Assembly (NCBI RefSeq): GCF_040802235.1
Contig: NC_133164.1
Location: forward strand, 111,060,302 to 111,124,301
Reading direction: 5' to 3'
Source of the DNA: Manis javanica
Taxonomy: Eukaryota > Chordata > Mammalia > Pholidota > Manidae
DNA length: 64,000 nt
Shown here: positions 34,221-46,800 of the stretch, piece after piece
Numbering within the stretch: the first letter of the stretch is position 1
Layout: each line of letters begins with the position of its first letter
Program-made: the position numbers and the translations under genes
Notes under the pieces: generated by a model
The model's input: only the letters and a program-made list of their open reading frames with translations
Told to the model about the DNA's origin: nothing
The model's database searches: none

Positions 34221-36575
34221 AGAGTTATGTTTTTACGAAGAGCCTTTTCGTTGGTTTGTCTAGCCACTGGCAGGTGTGGCTGGCTACAGATGCTTCCCCT
34301 GGGTGGACAACAGAATTCTCAGTTCAGTTGCTGGCCTTCAATGCTTGGCTTCTGGGGAACACGTGTTGGTTAGGGATCAGCCAGTGTCACGAAGAGACTT
34401 TATACTGAGCATTTCGGACTGTCTGGCTCTGTCCTTGCTGGGAATTGCCCTTACTGGGGCCGCCCCAAACTCTGCGGTGTCTTGGAGCCCACCTGCCGAC
34501 AGGTTTTCTGGCTGAGTGTCAGCTCTTACCTGGCCTGACTGGGGTCTGCCCTCAGATGAAAGCTGTAAGCACAGGAAGACTCACCAGGGCTTTTTCTTCT
34601 TTCCAAGTGTGGATTCGCTTGGGCTCCAATGCAGACCTGCTTTGGTGCCTGCGGGCAGTTGTTTCTTTGAATCTGGTAGAGAGTTTATAGCGGTGATCTG
34701 CAGGAGGGTTAGTCTGGTAGGAGCTAATCGTCTGTTATCAAGAGCTGCAAGCTCCGTTTGTTCATTTTTAATCTCACTCCTCTCCCTGCCTCAGGTGGTC
34801 CTGTTTGGAAGCTGTAGTTTGGCTAGATTTCTTGTGTAAGGAGTAAAAACGGAGGGGCTTCTATAACTCACAAACTGAATTAAGTGGCCTCTGGATAACT
34901 GAGCTCACCATGCCGATATGTTTTCCAAAGAAGAACTCCTGTTTCATTGTGCTGTACGAGTGCATAGCCAATTGAGTACTAGACTAACTCGGCAAAATTA
35001 AAAAGTCCATTTAATTTGTCTTCTCAGAATTCATTCTCCAGCACCCCACCCCAGGTCATTATGGCTGCTTCCGCCAGGCTACAAACACTCCCTGGGCCTC
35101 TGGATTTTCCCTTCATGGGTGACTGTCTATCTTCCTGACCCTTCTCCCTGCTAGTACCTACCCAAATGCTCTGTTCCCTCTCCATCCCTGGGGCCTGTTG
35201 TCCCTTGGGGCATCTGGGGGACAGAAACCTAGTTCTGTGACAGTGATGATAGGCTAATGTGCTCTCTTTGCAAGATAAATCTACATGTTGCACTGACCAC
35301 CCAGAAAGCATGGAATGAATCACAGAATGTAAAATAATGCAGCCCCTTCATTTTTACTATTGAGAAGATGAATTTCCAGGGAGGACAAATGAGTTGTTCA
35401 AGGCCACACAAAGTGAAAATGGGGCTAGGATCCTCATACCTGACTACCAGTTGGCCCGAAGGAATGGCTGCAAGCCTGGAGTCCAGTGGCAGGGCATAGG
35501 GGGCAGTGGCCTCACCGTTCCCTGCTTGGCTGGCTTCACTCGAGGACAGTGACAGTGAGAGCAGACCGTGACAGAGCAGGTTCACCCAGCAGGTTAACAG
35601 TGTCAGTACAGTGTGACGTGAACTGATAAGAAGTAAGGATGTCTTACCTGGAAAAGAGAAAGCTGGGTGGGGACATCATCAAAGCTTGAGTGGACATTTA
35701 GGTATATCTGTAAAGCTTTGACAAATGGGTCAAAAACACAGCCAATTTCAACTTAAGGCAAGGAAAGGTATTCTAACAGTTAATGAAGTCCACAGATGGA
35801 AGGTTTAGTGGCGGGATTCCCATGGAGCAGCAGATGGGGGGGGTTCTGCACCCCTGGAGGCTTTCAGCTGAGGCTCGACTAGGGTGGTATGGAAGCAGTT
35901 CCTTCATTACTTTATATATGGGAGTTTGGGATAGATTGCTGCCTATTTCTTTAGGCCTGTTGGGTTCTCCGGTTTTGGTGAAGGAAGAGCCTTTTGTGTT
36001 CATCACATGGCATAGCCACCATCTTATAGAGGGAAAAAGGGCTTCGGAATGCCGTAATACAGGCCCTGGCTGCCCCGACCCTTTACACCTGTTGCGTGTG
36101 TTGGCAAGGGGCTGTCTGGTATGCTGCGGTGTGCTATGACCCAGGTAACCATGGCTAGAATCTTCTAGCAGCTATGCATTCCACTGGGCAGGGACCAAAT
36201 GGTGCTAGAGTGATTTTGGTTGTCAAAATAAAGTGCCCGTTTACTGATATCGTTAGCAGCGCTGACAGCATCTTGTACAAGAAAGCAAGTCTTTTATGCC
36301 ATCCTGCAGCCAGTCTGTGGAATAATTTAGCAGCCACAGTATTTTATGTCACAACAAAAGTACAAACAGAAGGCCACATGTGCCGCCTCTCCATCCCGCC
36401 ACTCCACCAGTTACAGGGCACAGTCAGGCACTGAGCTGATAATTAACTGTCTCCATTGTTTCAAAGCTTTAAAAATTGTGAGTATTTTAGTGTCTGCTAT
36501 AAAACAAATTGTAACTCACATGCCAGTTCTGATAAAAGACAGGCATGGTTTTAAAATGTATCTATGGTAACTCAG
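34221..36575. other. Intergenic DNA, partly of repeat origin
   Basis: 34221-34860 may continue old L1 material (tctggtaggagctaatcgtc), but I cannot name it. 34860-36575 has no recognised repeat. 36000-36340 is non-repetitive, and its frame at 36174-36434 has no domain. Confidence 0.4.
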
Positions 36576-36578
36576 GTT

Positions 36579-36896
36579 TGTGGGCACTATGATCTGAATT
36601 ATGTCCCCCCACAAATTCATATGTTGAATCCTAACCCCTGAGGTGTTGGTATTAGGACATGGGGCCTTTGGGAGGTGATTAGAATGAGATTAGTGATCTT
36701 CATAAAGGAGACCCTACAGAGCTCCCTTATTCTTTCCACCATGTGGATAAAATGAAAATTCTACAACACAGGGTGCCCTCGCCACCTAGCTCTGCTGGCA
36801 CCCTGATCTCAGCCTTCCAGCCTCCAGAACTATTTGTCATTCATAAACCACCCAGTCTATGGTAATTTGTTATAGCAGCCAGAATGGTCTAAGGCA
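36579..36896 (+). mobile_element. Solo LTR, MLT1-type (ERVL-MaLR)
   Basis: attcatatgttgaatcctaa, ggggcctttgggaggtgatt and ttgttatagcagccagaatg follow the MLT1 LTR from its 5' to 3' end. No internal sequence is attached. It is an old, inert endogenous-retrovirus relic. Confidence 0.8.
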
Positions 36897-37321
36897 GTGG
36901 ACTCAAGGCTAATTAGCCCTGAGCTTTACACCAGTGTTCTCCCACGAACTTCCAAAAGGGGCAAAACTTTGCCAAGGATCATGGGTCCTGGGCCCCTAAT
37001 AATTTAACATGAAATTTTTCTTGTAAAACACATTCAGGAATTCTGGTTAGAACAGGTTAGACCCTAAGTATTTGGTCTTAGTTCCCTTCTCCTCTGATAA
37101 AGCAGTTCTTGATAATATTTGTCTTCAAGCATGGTTAATCTACAAACAGATTCATTGAAAAACTAGGATTTCATTTTGGTTTGACTGGCTTTAGACAGCT
37201 CCAAGTGTTTCAGAAGTAAATGTTCAAGTCTTTTGAATAATTCCCTTGGAAAGACAGCAAACGTTAGGAAAAAGAAATCTGTGTACACCCCAGAAAACTG
37301 TGGCACAGAATGACAGCATGG

Positions 37322-37327
37322 TTTATT
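37322..37327 (-). other. Candidate CPLX4 polyadenylation signal
   Basis: The plus strand tttatt is AATAAA on the minus strand, about 890 nt after the CPLX4 stop. It is the first AATAAA/ATTAAA I see downstream. Confidence 0.4.
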
Positions 37328-37334
37328 GGGAGCT

Positions 37335-37450
37335 AGTCTGAAGGGATGGGTGGGGAAGGACGGGAGAGGAGAAAGGAGGAGAGCTGGGAAGAGAGGGCAA
37401 GCAGGGGAGAGAAGGGGGAGGAGAGGGGAAGGCAGACAGAGACGTGGGGG
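37335..37450. repeat. Purine-rich tract in presumed CPLX4 3' UTR
   Basis: About 110 bp that is almost entirely G/A on the plus strand (gggagaggagaaaggaggag and similar), hence a C/U-rich stretch in CPLX4 mRNA if the 3' UTR extends this far. Confidence 0.7.
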
Positions 37451-38217
37451 GCTCGATTTGACTTCTCAGTGCTCCCTATTTGTCCACAAGCTTTGTTCCC
37501 ATTGCCATCTCCAAGTTCACACAAGAGGAGAAATGCTGAATGCAGAAACAGAGATACCTTCCCCAAGTGTCCCCCTGCCTCTAACTTCACACCTTGCAAG
37601 GGGCCAGTGAAGTCGATTCTCTGCCTTAGTTTTTCATCTTTTACCATATTCTTGCTGCTACACCTCAGCTTTGAACTGTCCAAGAGCCGCAGGTGATGAG
37701 AAGCATCAATAACAAACATTAGGAGCCTGGGAATAAGAGGCGGTGTGATCTTTGCCCTTTAGCCTGCAGCCAAGGCTCCTGGTAGGCACCCTGACCCTCC
37801 ACATCTTTCTCTGCAGGGAGTCATGCTAATGGAGTCATGTTAATGGTTAGACAGGGTGAGACTTTGCCCACTAAGGCAGGAAATCCGAGAGGATACGCCA
37901 GCTGCTTTTGTTTCTTCCTGGCTATCCTGAAGATCTTTAAGCAGATTTATGTTCTGCATTGTTCACAAAGGAAAATTTATCCTTAGCCACATTTGCAACT
38001 AAAAGGAAAGTATGTTTCCTTCTGCAAGGTGCTAGCTAAATGCTCTACCAGGGACATTTAGAATGTCAAGCTGCTGGCTGCCTGTTTGTAGAGCATTTAT
38101 CATCATGGTTTTTCTAAGTGTGTTCACTACGTTAATGTATATCTTCTCGAAGCGCCCCGAAGGAGAGAGGGCACCTCCGCCTTGACCTGGTTCCCTCCAC
38201 CATGCTTGCCCTGTCCC

Positions 38218-38445
38218 TCACATCACAGAGCACTTCTGCTCCGCTGTCTGCCTGATTTCTGTGAAGGTGGCCTGGGCTTTTTCTTTTATGGTATCCAAGT
38301 CCATGTTCTGAAGATTCTGTAATTGCCCAAGAATAGAATCCTTATCTTCTTCTTCTTCTTGATCTTCATCTACCATTTTCTGGAGATCTTCGGGCAAATC
38401 CACATCGTCCCCAGCCAGGTGGATTTGGTTCTCATCCATTTCACT
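38218..38445 (-). CDS. CPLX4: CPLX4 coding exon 3
   Basis: Acceptor ttcacatag|AGTGAAATGG; stop TGA at 38218-38220. It encodes [20 protein letters not shown]... to the farnesylation box CSVM. Confidence 0.96.
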   Translation of the reverse strand, partial: SEMDENQIHLAGDDVDLPEDLQKMVDEDQEEEEDKDSILGQLQNLQNMDLDTIKEKAQATFTEIRQTAEQKCSVM

Positions 38446-41400
38446 CTATGTGAAAAACAGATAAATGACTTCACAACAAACAAACAAACAAAAAACCAAA
38501 TGTTGAAAGCAGCAGGAAAAGCCGCTGCCCAGGATAAATGCAGCGAATGGCGCGCTTGGCCGTCTCTCGGCAGGGCCTGGGCCTGGCAGCAGTCTCCAGG
38601 GCCGCAGGTTCTGGTTGAGACACCCCTTCTTCACTGCACCTTAGGCGAGTCAGAACTCTCTGGCACAGTGGTTTTCAAAGCGTAGTCCCCGGATGCAGCA
38701 GCACTGACATCATCTAGGAATGTGTTAGAAAGACAAATTCCCAAGCTCCACCCAGACCTACTGAACCAGAGACTCCCAGGTGTGGCCTGGCAAACTGTTT
38801 TTAGAAACCCTCTCCGTCCCCGCCAACATCTGTAGAGCTTGAGAATCGCACACCAACTCTGCTCAGGGCAGTTTTGCAGCCTTTGCAGAGTCTCAGCCCC
38901 GGGCTGTGCCTCAGTGGCCTTGGCTAGTCCTGCTCTGGAGGGTGGGGTTTGGGTTTCCAGTGGCCAGACAGTGCTGTCATTTCAGTCATCAGTCTTTAGT
39001 GGCCACTTCTGCTTAACCATTGCCCCTTCCCTCCCTTCTAAGAGACACAGGTCCCCTGGTGGGCACAGAATCCTGTCAAAAACAACCTTACGTCCTTAGC
39101 GCCTGAGAACAAGTCTGGCACACACTGGCTAGTAAGTGCGTCGTCAGTGGTATGGCTCAACTCTGCATGCTGACCATGACACCCAGTTTGCCTTGCACAT
39201 TTAGGTTTGTGATTCTAGGTGTGGATCTTCCAGAATTTCTTAGTGCATACTGCCTCATCTTAGAAAACCCTCTGGCTGTAAAGTACTTTGCTTTGTAATG
39301 AGGGAGAAGAATCTAAAGAAAAAGCTTCTCTGGGAAATAGGAGGGCAGTTTATAGTCCCAGAGGGCTGCTCTTAGATGAGTTTCTGAGATCAGACCTAAC
39401 AGGAGGCAAACCGGGCTCCGGCGGCACAGAGGATTAAAGAGGCCGTCAGCAAAACAAGTGAAAGATCTCAGCAGACTTTAGGACCCACCTCCCTAGGTTG
39501 TGACCAAAGCACTTGAAAAGTCACATCAAGATAAAAACAATCATCTTAGTCTTAATCAGACCACAGCGACTTGATTTTATAAAGATTTTGGTACCGGCTG
39601 AGTTCCCAGGTGCAGGTCAAGTCAACACCTACAAGGAGGTTATGAATCTCCCTGCTGTCTGTGTGCAGAGTAGAAATGATTATAAACAAACACGGGTTGT
39701 CTCTGGGTCTAAACAGCAAGTCGAGGTAATGCATAAACTTCATTCTCCATCTGTAAAGTGCATCCCCGCTTTCGCACATGAGGCCGTGGCTCCCTACTTC
39801 TCTCTTACTGATTCCTGAGAGCGCCTTCTTTTATTTGGTTCTGGACAGGGACAGTAAGCCTGGCTCTGGAAACTGGAAGGCAGGCCTCTGTTGCAGCAGC
39901 CAGAGCCCCGGGGGGCCCGTCCTCACGCAGGCCCTCCCTGCAGACCTCTGGGAAGGAAGGGCCCCTCTCAGCGTCAGTCTCCAGAGGGGGGAGAGGCCTC
40001 TTCCTGTGCTTGGCCAGGCCAAGGCCCCTCAATGCGCTTAATGGATTAATTAGTTCCTCGTCAAACTGTGGGGGATTAATTAGTTAATCCTCAAGAGCTT
40101 CCAGCCAAGCCTCCATTTCTATTTATTTTTTATTTACCTACCCTAGAGGTTGCAGTTCTTGCTGATCATTCTCTGGGAATTTTTGCAGAGAGGAGGAAAT
40201 GCGGGGCTTCAGCCTGGTGCCTCTCAGTCCATGTAAATGTAGGACCTCTGCCCTCACTTATGCACCCAAATTGCAATATACATGATTTGAAAAGTTGCCC
40301 CTGGGAATTTGGGCATCCCCTCCACTGCCCCTTCAGTTGGTAGTGAGATCTCTGCGGAGGTCACCTGGTTCACGCCCAGACAGGTAGCTGCTGTGGGCCT
40401 GGAGGGATGGGCGCCCGAGGGCCAAAGGGCAGCGAGCCGGCTGGCTGGTGCTCAGGGAGACCAGGTACTCCCCCGAGGGCTCACGGCCGAGCTCCCCGCC
40501 CCTCTTCACCTGCGACCTCAGCGCGCTACCTCTTGAATGGCTTCCTCCTTCAAGGAGGACTCTGAGGTTTATTTTCTCCTCATTCCACTTGCCCAGGGAG
40601 CGAGAGCAGGGGGGCTCCCCTTTGCCTCACAACTCACAGTGGGACTTCTGATGGACACAACTGCTATCAAAGTGGTTCTCAGAATGGGGTCCCCAAGCCA
40701 GCAGCATCTGTGGCTCCCAGCACCTAGTTTAAGAACCACTGCTCCGTGCTCTTTGAAGACAGAGGCTGTGATTTACTCATCTATGTCTCAGAACCCAGGG
40801 GATATCTGGCATGCACACAGTCAATGTTTATTTAATGATTCAGTGAGCCTGATTTCAGGGACTACAACAGCCTTAACAATACTTAAACATGCAGGTCCTC
40901 TTTGCTGTAAAGAGTTCTGTTTTAGTAGCTGCTGACTAATTCAGCTTTACAACCGCATTGGGGAGGAGTGAGACTACAGGTCATCATTGGTGTCAGAATC
41001 AGACTGCCTGAGAGTGAAGCTGTATGACCTTGGGCACCTTATACAACCTCTCTGAGCTTTATTTCCTTATTCATAAATTGGTATTCTATCATTTCCTTAT
41101 CTATAAATTGGGATTCCTTAGAGTTATATGGAATATTAGGTGATAACTGAATTCTTTGGAGTACATTAAGTAGTCAACTAACGGTAGCTATTCATAAACA
41201 TGACTCTTAGGTTGGGGAGGTCAGGAATATTTTGACACAGTTCACACATCAAGGAAAGGCAGTGATGCCTCAGTCACCGCCCCACCCCCCAACTACCACC
41301 CCCAAAATGCAAGTGCAGTTACAGACAATACGAACCAGCTCCAGGGAGGCAGGAGGCTTATCCTGAGAACGTTGGTGTGAATGAATGAATGGATGACTGA

Positions 41401-43857
41401 ATGAGTGAACCCACTTACAATTAGGGGGCTTAGAGGTTCTACTTCATTTTTAGAGGTTCTGTTTCAGAGGTCTTCTCATTCCCTGAAATCTCATCAATTT
41501 GGGATGTTGCTTAATGCAGCTAAGAGCTAATTATTTTTATGCCAGCTGACCAGTATCAGTTTTAATCTCGGTTTTTAACCAGATTTTTAATCTTAATTGC
41601 CAGTGATGAATGCCCCATTATTAAATACCGCCCCCTCCCCCATCCTGCCATTGTTATCTTCTGGGACAGATTTCTGACCTCCCACCAAAGGGTAAGCACC
41701 GCTCTGGATTCAGACTTCCTATGCTTTGGATCTTGAGAAACTCACCTTCATCTTGTACCAAACTTGAGACACGATGACAAAACATCATATCCTAGACGGT
41801 TACATAGTCAAAAAGCAGAGCGTTCTCTACTCGTTAGAGTCTAGTCAGTCAAACTGGGTGAATAAGCAGATATCAGTTTGTTTGATAAGTAGATTTGATT
41901 TTAGCTTTGGTTTGTTTGTTTGTTTTTAGTCTACATGGTGCCAAACAGCTAGATGAACAGATTTCTCTCACTTTGACAAGTCGATCTACTGTTAGCTTTG
42001 TGAGGATCATTAACTTCAGCAGTCACTTGTCTTCACAAACCAACTCTCACTGTTCTGGTTATACGTGAGGCTTGTAGGCAACAGCAACCCCTTGTTCCTA
42101 TCCTGCTGCAGTTTACAAGACATTGGGGTTGTGGGATAGAGAAAAAAGAACACAGCCAGTCCACACACCCATAGAAAGCACACCAAGCATGGCCTGCTAT
42201 GCCAAAGGGGCTTTCAGGCCAGACCAGGAGCAAAGCTGGAGTGGCCCTTCGGGGGCCAGGCCTTAGCAGACTCACTCCTCTTGCTCTGACCAGTCGCTGC
42301 TGAAGGACAGAGCCAAGTTTATGTTCTGCCCCCTGGGTTCTCAACCTTCTCTGTTCCCTGAATCCCTTGTGAAGCAGAGGAAGATATTGATAGCCAGCCC
42401 CCAGCCCTGGAGATTTGACTGCAAGGGTCTGGGCAACAAGAGTTTACAAAGCTTCCCAGGTGGTTCTAATATCTGAGCAGTGCTGAGACCCTTGCCGGGG
42501 GCTTGCGGCTGCGACTTCTGCTACAGCCCCCTGTGTTGGCCCCTGTAGCTACTCTTTACCTCAGCACGTCCAGAACAGTCAGAGGGTGTGGATATGACTT
42601 CTCTGATTGAGAGTGTGCATGTGCAGGGCCTCCACATGGAATGAGAATTTCTAGGTACCAGCCGTGCTCTTCTTACACTTCTTTTCTGTATGAGGTCATT
42701 TCGTAGACACCCAAGGCGCTCTTAGAGGTCACTTCCCCCCGCCTCTCATTTGCTGGTTAGGACACAGAGGTCCTGAGAGACGAACACCTCTGCCTGCTGC
42801 CATTCAGCTTGTTGGGGGATGAGAATGGAGCAGCACTGCTGGTCTAGCAGGAAAATACAGCCAGTGGGGTTGGATTGCTTTGGGCTCTGACTGAGCTTTG
42901 CCATTCACTGCTGTGTGACCTTGGGAAGTCACTTCCCCTCTTCCAGCAGTGTTCTTACATGTGAAGGGGAAATAACATCCACCTACCCCATTGGGTGGTC
43001 GTGAGGATTCAGTGCGAAGGCTGGTGTGGCTTGCATGTGCATGTGGCCTGCTGCACCAGGGTCTCAGGATGCTTCCTCCCTGCCCCATGCACCCCGAGGA
43101 GGAGGAGGTCGCTCAACTGTAGCAGGAAGAGGAGAAGGAAGAGAAGCCCCTGCCAGGGCCTCTGCTGGCCCCCAGCCCTGCCTCCGGAAGCAGGAGGGTT
43201 CAGGGCCTCAGACCCCGCTGGGCAGCCGCAAGAGTGCCCAATCCGGAGGAGCGGCAAAGAAACGTTCACAGAATCATCTTTTAAGAGGGAGGTTTTAAAT
43301 TCAGTTCTAACAGAGCTTCTAATTGGACACGTTTAAAGACAGCTCTGTTGATAGGTTTTCTTCTACCTTCATGATTGTTCCAAAAGGACGATGCCCTTAA
43401 CACAGCAGACAAACAGCAGCAGGTGTGACTAAATCGTATGGCTCAGCGGGGAGCAGGACATTATTTTTCAGTGACTAACCTAGACTGACAATTCCGTTAA
43501 TAGGATTAGGGCCCATTGTGGAACTGTTTGCTCTTATTAATTTGGCTCCACTTACATACGCATTTTGAACTGTCCAGGGAGAGGGGCACATTTGTTTTTA
43601 GAAGGAATCTTGTGGCTTTATTTAAAACGTATTACTTCCTCTATGTGAAGGAATATGACATTTTAATTATAATATAATGTAACCTTGGTACTTGTGTAAA
43701 ATTGCAGTGTAAAATCCAGGCTTGTTCTTTTCATGAAAATTTATTTTAATATAACTCTTACGGCAGATAAATTCTTTCTCCTGGTTTTGAGACTTTGTTC
43801 TTGGGTGTGTAATTTTTCCCCCTTTTCCCCGGTAATATCCATCATCCACCAAACATT

Positions 43858-43892
<35 letters not shown>

Positions 43893-46800
43893 GGTGTGTG
43901 TGTGTGTGCGCACAACTTCTGCATGTCCGCTACCGTGCACAGCACTGAGGGCAGAGATTAAAAGCTGAGCCCCTTTTGTTAAGGAGCGCAAGTTAATTGG
44001 CTGAGAACATTCAGGGTGGTAAGACGACGGAAGAGACGTGCACTCAACTATGATGGGAGAATAGAGGGGAGTGGGGAGAAGGTCATGGAAGGTTCTGGAG
44101 GAAATGACATTAGACCAAAGTCTTGCAGGAAGAAAAGGGGCCACAGGGAGCTGGGTGTGGGGGACAAAGCAGGGAGGAGATAGAGTCCAGGCGGGGAGTA
44201 GCAGGAGGTGATGCTGGAAAGATAGGGGCCATATCATGGCGCACAGGCCAAGGGGCTTGGACTTTGTTCTCAGAAGTCCTGGTAAGCCTTCATTTTTATC
44301 ACACAGGGGAGGAATAGGATTAGATTTCTATTTTGGAAAGCTTGCTGTGCAGTTTTGAGGGGAGCGAGACTCAAAGTCGAAAAGCTACTTCTGAGCTGTT
44401 ATAGTAACAGAGGTGAGAGATGATGAGGCCTGCACTGGGATGAGTTGAGAGTTATTTAGGAGGTGATCCTGGGGTGATGTGGTGGTTTACTGGATGTGGG
44501 GGGTGGAGGAAGAGTCAGGGTCACTTCTGGTGGCCAACCTGGGGGATGGGCTGTAGGCGAGCTATCAGAGGAGGCTCCTATCCCACAGGAGGAGCAGGGC
44601 CCGGGGGACACTGAGGGAGCCCATTCTGGTTGTGAGCGATGAGGTGCCCGGGAAGAGGCAGAAGCAGAGTGGAAGGAAGGGAGAAGGTGTGGGCTGTAGG
44701 TGCAGATTTGAAAGTCATCAACACACAGCCAGGTGGCAGCTGAAAGCAACAGCAAGAATCAGCCATCCGGGCCAAATGCACAGACTAGAGCGGGGAAGAG
44801 AGCAGACCTCGAGTAGTCCAAAACTGGGGTGTTGGCAGGGGAAGGTAACCCCTGAAGACACAGAAGAAACAGGTTGAGGAGAATGAGAAGCAGAAGGGTG
44901 GTGTCCCGAAGCTGAGGAGAGCAGGACTTCAGGGAGGAAGCGATGACCAATGAGTGCTAAATGAACACAGACAAAGACATCCCAGAAGAACATACCAGAA
45001 CTGTTCACGGTGCTGAGACAAATGCCAAGCATCTGAAGGAGAAGGGTTTCAGCGGAACAGTGGGAGCCAGTCATTGAGGGGAGAAAATATGTGCAGAAAA
45101 TATGCCTTTCTGTATATAACCTAGAAAAGCATGTTTCCTCAGAAAGTGTTGTTTGCTTGTTGTAGCTGGGAGCCATCTGACCTCCTTTACAAAGGAGATG
45201 CCAGTGGAGAGGAAAAGCTGACGGTACAGGACAGGAAGTGAAAGCCAGGTCTAACATGAGCTTCCGGGTAATTTCGGTGGTTGAAGTCCTCTAATTATCT
45301 GTCATTTGAAAACCAGAGGAAATCAACCCAGAGTGGAAATGTGTGCATGAACATGCTAGTGACTGCTTCCGATGTATCCTTCAGATGGCTGCCCTTATTT
45401 AACTCCTTATGTGATCACGGCAATTAAAAGTGGTCACCCAGAGACATGAGCATGACAAATGGTGCTGTCGTTAGCAGAGAATGGTAAGCTCGGAGAGGAG
45501 GGAACCTTCCCTGTTTGCTGGAGTCCCAGGACTGACATTGTTCCATTTCAGAGTCCAAGTTCCCTTTCCAAGGTCAGCAGTGGAGTAAAACTCTTTTCAC
45601 AGGAAACACCAGCCAAATAATTTCTTTAGAAAATACAGTTCCAATTCCAAAATGTGACATAATTATCCTCATTAGACCTGACAGCTCCCTGGAAGTCATT
45701 TTCCTCAAATCTGCTCTTCGTGGGCCTTGGTGAGGGGAAGGGTCCAGAACCACCTCCTGCTGGTTATGTTACCGCTGTGCTGGTGACCCAGGGGATTGTG
45801 AATGAGGGACCCAGGGCGGTCATGCCTCGTTAGTGAAGGACATGGTGAGTGTGTCCCACTCCCTGTGGACTGTTAATACTATTAGTAAGGCTGCTTACCC
45901 AATACGGACTTTATAAGCCAGTACAGGGCTAAGAGTCCTGCACAGCATGAGGGAGAGGAAGGTGCTATCAGGAGCCCAGTAAGGTCCTGGCGACCCTTTA
46001 TTTTTGCTCAACACCACGGCTTTCTTAGACAGTTGTGTTCAGTTCTCAAGGGTGCCATCCTGGGTGGGGGTATTTAGTTTAGAGGGGGTTGGGGGAAGAT
46101 GGGGCATGCAAAAGGACTGGGTGAAGAATAAGGAGGGTCCGGGCCATGCTTGTCACAGTAAGCACTGTGACCTTGGGCAAGTCTCTCGATTTTCAGGAGT
46201 TTATGATGATGCATTGAGTGTACCTATGCACATCTATGGCATGTGCTTTTCTGTATATAAGAAATAAGTTTAATAAGAAGAGAAATACAATGCAGACCCT
46301 GGGGGCAAGGAGCCAACGCACCAGCCATGGTGGTCCAGAAACCCACATTGTCCCAGGAAGAGAGCTTGGTGGGAGCAGGGGTGGGGAGTCTGCTCCTCAG
46401 ATGACCCCACCTTTCCCAAGGTGATTGCTAATTGTTAATGACAACACAATTTGTCCTTCTGATGTCTTTGATACATTACACACCCAGGACTTATCTTATA
46501 ACTAGAAGTCTGTACCTTTTGACCTCCTTTACCCAATTCATCCCCTACATCCCTGTCTCTGGTAAGCACCAATCTGTTCTTTGTATCTAGAATTTGGGTT
46601 TTTTCAGTTCCACCTGTAAGACCATGCAGTATTTGTCTTTTTCTGTCAATTCCCTCAAGATCCATCCATGTTGCAAATGGCAGGATTTCCTTCTTTTTTA
46701 TGGATGAGTAATATTCTGTTATATATATATGCACAATCTGGTCCTATCATATGTATATGATAAATATAATTATGTGCATGTGTCCTCAATGACTGTCAGT

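Noticed and set aside
36174-36434. Plus-strand ORF of 86 codons with fairly balanced composition
   Set aside because: No recognisable domain, no splice context, no known gene at this place in the synteny. Kept only as possible conserved non-coding DNA.
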